Shown here in pieces: positions 5,469 to 8,285 of a DNA stretch of 8,285 nucleotides (its first letter is position 1; the number at the start of each line of letters is the position of its first letter). The notes under the pieces are model-generated. The model searched no databases. It was not told where the DNA came from and was given only the letters and a program-made list of their open reading frames with translations. The DNA is from Peptostreptococcaceae bacterium (lineage in GTDB: Bacteria > Bacillota_A > Clostridia > Peptostreptococcales > Acidaminobacteraceae). A program made the position numbers and the translations under genes. The stretch lies in contig JABXKX010000563.1 of assembly GCA_013619035.1 (NCBI GenBank), forward strand, positions 1-8,285, in the 5' to 3' direction.

Positions 5469-5792
5469 ATGTTAAAATACAATAATAAAGAATTTGTCTG
5501 TCATTTAGACTATGCGATGGAGTTTATAAGAAGTAAATGGAAAGCAGTTATCTTATGTCATTTAAGAAAAGGTCCTAAAAGGTTTTTGGAATTACAACGC
5601 ATCTTACCAGGGATAAGTCATAAGGTTTTAAACGATCATCTAAAACAACTTGAGTTAGACGGTATCATTGATAAAAAGGTATTTCCTGAAGTACCACCTA
5701 AGGTGGAATTTTCACTCACTGAAAAAGGAAGTGAATTGGTCCCAGTTCTGGATACTTTAGAAGCATGGGGTAAAAAATATTATACAAAATAA
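5469..5792 (+). CDS. HxlR-family winged-helix transcriptional regulator
   Basis: This small DNA-binding protein (107 residues) belongs to the HxlR family, dimeric MarR-like winged-helix regulators that often respond to quinones, aldehydes or oxidants. The typical start is seen: a cysteine (Cys11), then LDYAMEFIRSKWKAVIL, corresponding to the family's C-P-x-x-x-L-D-x-I-x-G-K-W motif. The recognition-helix region is ISHKVLNDHLKQLELDGII (about 49-67), and the wing carries VEFSLTEKG. Cys11 matches the redox-sensing cysteine of YodB and HypR; a second cysteine is Cys30. Two tandem ATGs are possible. I prefer 5469 because GAGG lies 5 bases from it and only 2 from 5466. It is the only plus-strand gene here and is divergent from the flavoprotein gene, its likely target. 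It ends at a terminator shared with hppA. Confidence 0.92.
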   Translation: MLKYNNKEFVCHLDYAMEFIRSKWKAVILCHLRKGPKRFLELQRILPGISHKVLNDHLKQLELDGIIDKKVFPEVPPKVEFSLTEKGSELVPVLDTLEAWGKKYYTK

Positions 5793-5828
5793 AAAAAGCT
5801 ACCTCAATGAGGTAGCTTAACTTTTTTT
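5791..5828. terminator. Bidirectional terminator between hxlR and hppA
   Basis: A perfect ten-base stem, AAGCTACCTC/GAGGTAGCTT with an AAT loop (5796-5818), is flanked by seven A on the left and seven T on the right (5822-5828). It can therefore end plus-strand transcription of the regulator and minus-strand transcription of hppA. It touches the stop codons of both genes. Confidence 0.93.
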
Positions 5829-7866
5829 AGAATAAACCGCTTAGTAATCCTGAACCTAATACTTCAACAAATACTAATGAAACGATTGTCATTAACTTGA
5901 TTAAGATGTTAATTGACGGACCAGAAGTATCCTTGAATGGATCTCCAACAGTATCTCCAGTAACTGCTGCAGCATGTGCATCAGAACCCTTTCCACCATA
6001 GTGACCTTCTTCAATATATTTCTTAGCATTATCCCATGCACCACCAGCGTTTGACATAAAGATAGCCATAACAACACCAGAAACTAATGCACCAGCTAAC
6101 ATACCACCTAACGCCGCAGGACCAAATACAAAGCCCATTACAAGCGGAGATAATACAGCCATAACACCTGGTAAAACCATCTCTCTTAATGCAGCTGTAG
6201 TTGAGATATCAACACACTTCTCATACTCTGGAACAGCTGTACCTTCCATGATACCTGGAATTTCTCTAAATTGTCTTCTAACTTCATCAATCATTGCTCC
6301 AGCAGCTTTACCAACTGATTCCATAGTCATAGCTGAGAATAAGAATGGTAACATAGCACCAACAAACATACCAACAATTACTAATGGATTTAAGATGTTG
6401 ATACCATCTAATCCAGCAGCTTGTGAGAATGCAGCAAATAATGCTAATGAAGTAAGTGCAGCAGAACCGATAGCAAAACCTTTACCGATTGCAGCAGTTG
6501 TATTACCAACAGCATCTAATTTATCAGTGATTCCTCTAACTTCTTTAGGTAATTCACACATTTCTGCAATACCACCAGCATTATCAGCAATTGGACCATA
6601 AGCATCAACTGCGATTGTAATACCAGCTGTAGATAACATACCTACTGCAGCAAGTGCAATACCATATAAACCGAAGAATTTATATGATACTAAAGTTGCA
6701 GCACCAATTAATAATATAGGAGCAGCTGTAGAGAACATACCTACTGCTAAACCAGAAATAATTGTTGTTGCAGGACCTGTTTCAGATTGCTTCGCAATTT
6801 TCTTAACATGTCTGTATTCTTCTGATGTATAAACTTCAGTTACTTGACCAATTAAAATACCAGCTAATAAACCAGCAACTACTGCGTAAGCCGCATCAAA
6901 ACAACCAAAGAAGTAATTTGAGAAGTAGAATGCCACAATAACACTTAAAATACCAGATACATAAGTACTCATTTTTAATGCTTTATGTGGATCTGAATTG
7001 TCTTTCCCTTTAACAAAGAAAGTACCAATAATTGAAGCAATAATACCAAATGCTGATAATACTAATGGGAATAATACACCACTATCTGCCTTAGCAGCAG
7101 AACCTAATTGCTGTATTACACCACCATCTAGATGAGCAGCAAGACCTAATGTAATTGCAGCAATAATCGAACCAACATATGATTCAAATAAGTCAGCACC
7201 CATACCTGCTACATCACCAACATTGTCTCCAACGTTGTCTGCGATTGTTGCAGGGTTTCTAGGATCATCTTCTGGAATACCAGCTTCAACTTTACCAACT
7301 AAGTCAGCACCAACATCAGCTGCTTTAGTATAAATACCACCACCAACTCTTGCAAATAATGCAATTGTTGAAGCACCTAAACCGAAACCAGTTAAAATTT
7401 CAGTATCTTTAAATACTAAGTAAACGATACTCACGCCGATGATACCAAGACCAACAACACACATACCCATTACTGCACCACCAGAGAAAGCTACTGATAA
7501 TGCTTTGTTCATACCGCCTTTCATAGCAGCATTAGCTGTTCTTACATTTGCTTTTGTTGCAACTCTCATACCGATAAATCCGGCTAAAGTTGAGAATAAT
7601 GCTCCAATAACGAATGCAATCATCGTCTTAACATTTAAGCCAACACTTATTACAACTGCTAATAATACTACAAATACAACAAGTGCCTTATACTCTCTTA
7701 TTAAGAAAGCCATAGCACCCTTCTGAATGTAAGTAGAAATCTCTTTCATTCTTTCTGTACCTACATCAACTGTATTTATTTTAGATATAACTAAATACAG
7801 AGCAAATAATAGCGCTAGCACCCCGATACCAGCTGCAATTAATGGAAATACTTCTAATTCAAACAT
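5827..7866 (-). CDS. hppA: K+-dependent membrane pyrophosphatase, probable Na+ pump
   Basis: This 679-residue integral membrane pyrophosphatase couples PPi hydrolysis to ion pumping across the cytoplasmic membrane. About 15-16 helices are expected for the family, and many hydrophobic segments are visible. Catalytic motifs are all present: [11 protein letters not shown] (184-194), [19 protein letters not shown] (200-218), DNAGGIAEM (428-436), [15 protein letters not shown] (605-619) and [19 protein letters not shown] (637-655). Ala458 and Gly461 in [10 protein letters not shown] replace the Lys and Thr of the K+-independent class, so K+ dependence is expected. Glu228 in DLFESY sits where Na+-pumping enzymes such as that of Thermotoga carry their semi-conserved glutamate; plant H+ pumps carry it four residues later. 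Na+ transport, or Na+ plus H+, is the best prediction. AGGGGG lies seven bases before ATG. It follows secG by 37 bases without a terminator, suggesting co-transcription. Confidence 0.95.
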   Translation of the reverse strand: MFELEVFPLIAAGIGVLALLFALYLVISKINTVDVGTERMKEISTYIQKGAMAFLIREYKALVVFVVLLAVVISVGLNVKTMIAFVIGALFSTLAGFIGMRVATKANVRTANAAMKGGMNKALSVAFSGGAVMGMCVVGLGIIGVSIVYLVFKDTEILTGFGLGASTIALFARVGGGIYTKAADVGADLVGKVEAGIPEDDPRNPATIADNVGDNVGDVAGMGADLFESYVGSIIAAITLGLAAHLDGGVIQQLGSAAKADSGVLFPLVLSAFGIIASIIGTFFVKGKDNSDPHKALKMSTYVSGILSVIVAFYFSNYFFGCFDAAYAVVAGLLAGILIGQVTEVYTSEEYRHVKKIAKQSETGPATTIISGLAVGMFSTAAPILLIGAATLVSYKFFGLYGIALAAVGMLSTAGITIAVDAYGPIADNAGGIAEMCELPKEVRGITDKLDAVGNTTAAIGKGFAIGSAALTSLALFAAFSQAAGLDGINILNPLVIVGMFVGAMLPFLFSAMTMESVGKAAGAMIDEVRRQFREIPGIMEGTAVPEYEKCVDISTTAALREMVLPGVMAVLSPLVMGFVFGPAALGGMLAGALVSGVVMAIFMSNAGGAWDNAKKYIEEGHYGGKGSDAHAAAVTGDTVGDPFKDTSGPSINILIKLMTIVSLVFVEVLGSGLLSGLF

Positions 7867-7903
7867 CGACTGTCCCCCTAATTACTAAACTTTCAATAAA
7901 AAA

Positions 7904-8134
7904 TTATACAAAAATATACGCTAAAATTGAGCAAAGCAAAAATGCGATTGCTGCTATTTTAGTCATTTTGTCTAATACTTTTTCCCAACCTTTGGCTTCA
8001 TTCTTACCAAAAATTTGTTCTGCTCCACCACCAATAGCTCCTGACATACCAGCTGATTTACCTGATTGCATTAGGATACTAAAGATAAGTGTTAAACTTG
8101 AAAGTGCAAAGATAATTTTAATTACCACGTCCAT
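7904..8134 (-). CDS. secG: Protein translocase subunit SecG
   Basis: SecG is the small accessory subunit of the SecYEG translocon and promotes SecA-driven export across the cytoplasmic membrane. The 76 residues show the family pattern: a first membrane helix (about 3-21), the cytoplasmic loop with LMQSGKSAGMSGAIGGGAEQ (21-40) followed by IFG, and a second membrane helix (about 57-75). Length matches Firmicutes SecG. The start is set by AAGGAGG seven bases before ATG. In Bacillus and relatives secG lies upstream of rnr, smpB and ssrA; the order is conserved here, with other genes in between. It probably shares a transcript with hppA downstream. Confidence 0.96.
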   Translation of the reverse strand: MDVVIKIIFALSSLTLIFSILMQSGKSAGMSGAIGGGAEQIFGKNEAKGWEKVLDKMTKIAAIAFLLCSILAYIFV

Positions 8135-8152
8135 TGCAGTACCTCCTTATCA

Positions 8153-8206
8153 TTATTTTTTTCGATACAACGGTGAAATTTTCTTTAAAATAAAAAATGG
8201 CACCAC
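8153..8206 (-). CDS. Possible 17-residue upstream ORF in the secG leader
   Basis: A GTG-initiated ORF encodes MVPFFILKKISPLYRKK and ends in TAA 18 bases before the secG ATG. A consensus GGAGG lies seven bases before the GTG, and the predicted secG promoter starts RNA a little upstream. The peptide is hydrophobic at its start and strongly basic at its end; I recognise no family. It could be a leader peptide that affects secG translation, a small membrane-associated protein, or chance. It depends on a GTG start, so confidence is modest. Confidence 0.4.
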   Translation of the reverse strand: MVPFFILKKISPLYRKK

Positions 8207-8236
8207 AAAATAGCCTCCGTCGTATTTAACATAAAC

Positions 8237-8265
8237 ATTTTATCACAAGGGTTTGTTAAAAGCAA
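8237..8265 (-). promoter_or_regulatory. secG-hppA promoter
   Basis: On the minus strand TTGCTT (8260-8265) is spaced 17 bases from TAAAAT (8237-8242), which has an extended -10 TG (TGATAAAAT). The form is the same as the hxlR promoter. Transcription would begin near 8230, leaving a leader of about 95 bases before secG that contains the small upstream ORF. Confidence 0.65.
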
Positions 8266-8285
8266 TAAAAAATAAACACTCTAAC

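Noticed and set aside
5694..5712. Hairpin CCACCT-A-AGGTGG followed by T-rich bases inside the hxlR gene
   Set aside because: It encodes the conserved wing region PPKVEF of the regulator, so the palindrome is most simply a coding coincidence; it resembles the 4682-4693 hairpin only by chance as far as can be seen.
6248..6601. Long plus-strand frame inside hppA
   Set aside because: It is antisense to a strongly conserved hppA region; low-complexity Ala/Pro/Ile content is typical of a shadow frame.
7842..8213. 123-codon plus-strand ORF over secG
   Set aside because: It is antisense to secG and its leader; SecG is clearly recognisable on the other strand and the plus-strand product looks like nothing known.
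1..8285. CRISPR arrays, transposons, tRNA or rRNA genes
   Set aside because: No regularly spaced repeats, transposase frames, terminal inverted repeats of insertion sequences, or tRNA/rRNA sequences other than the tRNA-like part of ssrA were seen.

Overview
This is an AT-rich bacterial window that uses the standard genetic code: tryptophans are TGG, and the HAD phosphatase gene ends in TGA at 1623-1625. The proteins look like those of low-GC Bacillota or of Mollicutes that kept the standard code, such as Acholeplasma and its relatives. The TGA stop argues against Mycoplasma and Spiroplasma. No genus can be fixed from the sequence alone. Every gene is on the minus strand except one small regulator.

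Layout, left to right. Positions 1-178 hold the start of an unrecognised minus-strand gene that runs off the left edge, followed by a spacer with no gene. ssrA (tmRNA) lies at 470-836 and ends in a clear terminator. Positions 837-1072 are non-coding and packed with DnaA-box sequences. Next come smpB, a Cof-type HAD phosphatase, and rnr (RNase R). An iron-sulfur flavoprotein/FMN reductase gene faces a divergent HxlR-type regulator across a short region with paired operator-like sites. The regulator and hppA, a K+-dependent membrane pyrophosphatase with Na+-pump residues, converge on a shared bidirectional terminator. hppA lies directly downstream of secG, and a possible 17-residue ORF precedes secG.

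How the genes fit together. tmRNA, SmpB and RNase R form the trans-translation and non-stop mRNA decay system that rescues stalled ribosomes. In Bacillus and relatives secG, rnr, smpB and ssrA are neighbours in that order. The same order is kept here, but hppA, hxlR and the flavoprotein gene lie between secG and rnr, and the HAD gene lies between rnr and smpB. The flavoprotein/HxlR pair looks like a redox-responsive module. SecG and HppA are both inner-membrane proteins and are probably co-transcribed.

The most notable signal is the DnaA-box cluster between ssrA and smpB. It has three perfect TTATCCACA boxes, at least six single-mismatch boxes, and a row of weaker boxes stepped about one helical turn apart. 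No dnaA or dnaN gene is in view and gene orientation does not switch here. It could be a DnaA-titrating or regulatory cluster, or a chromosomal origin away from dnaA; the sequence alone does not decide.
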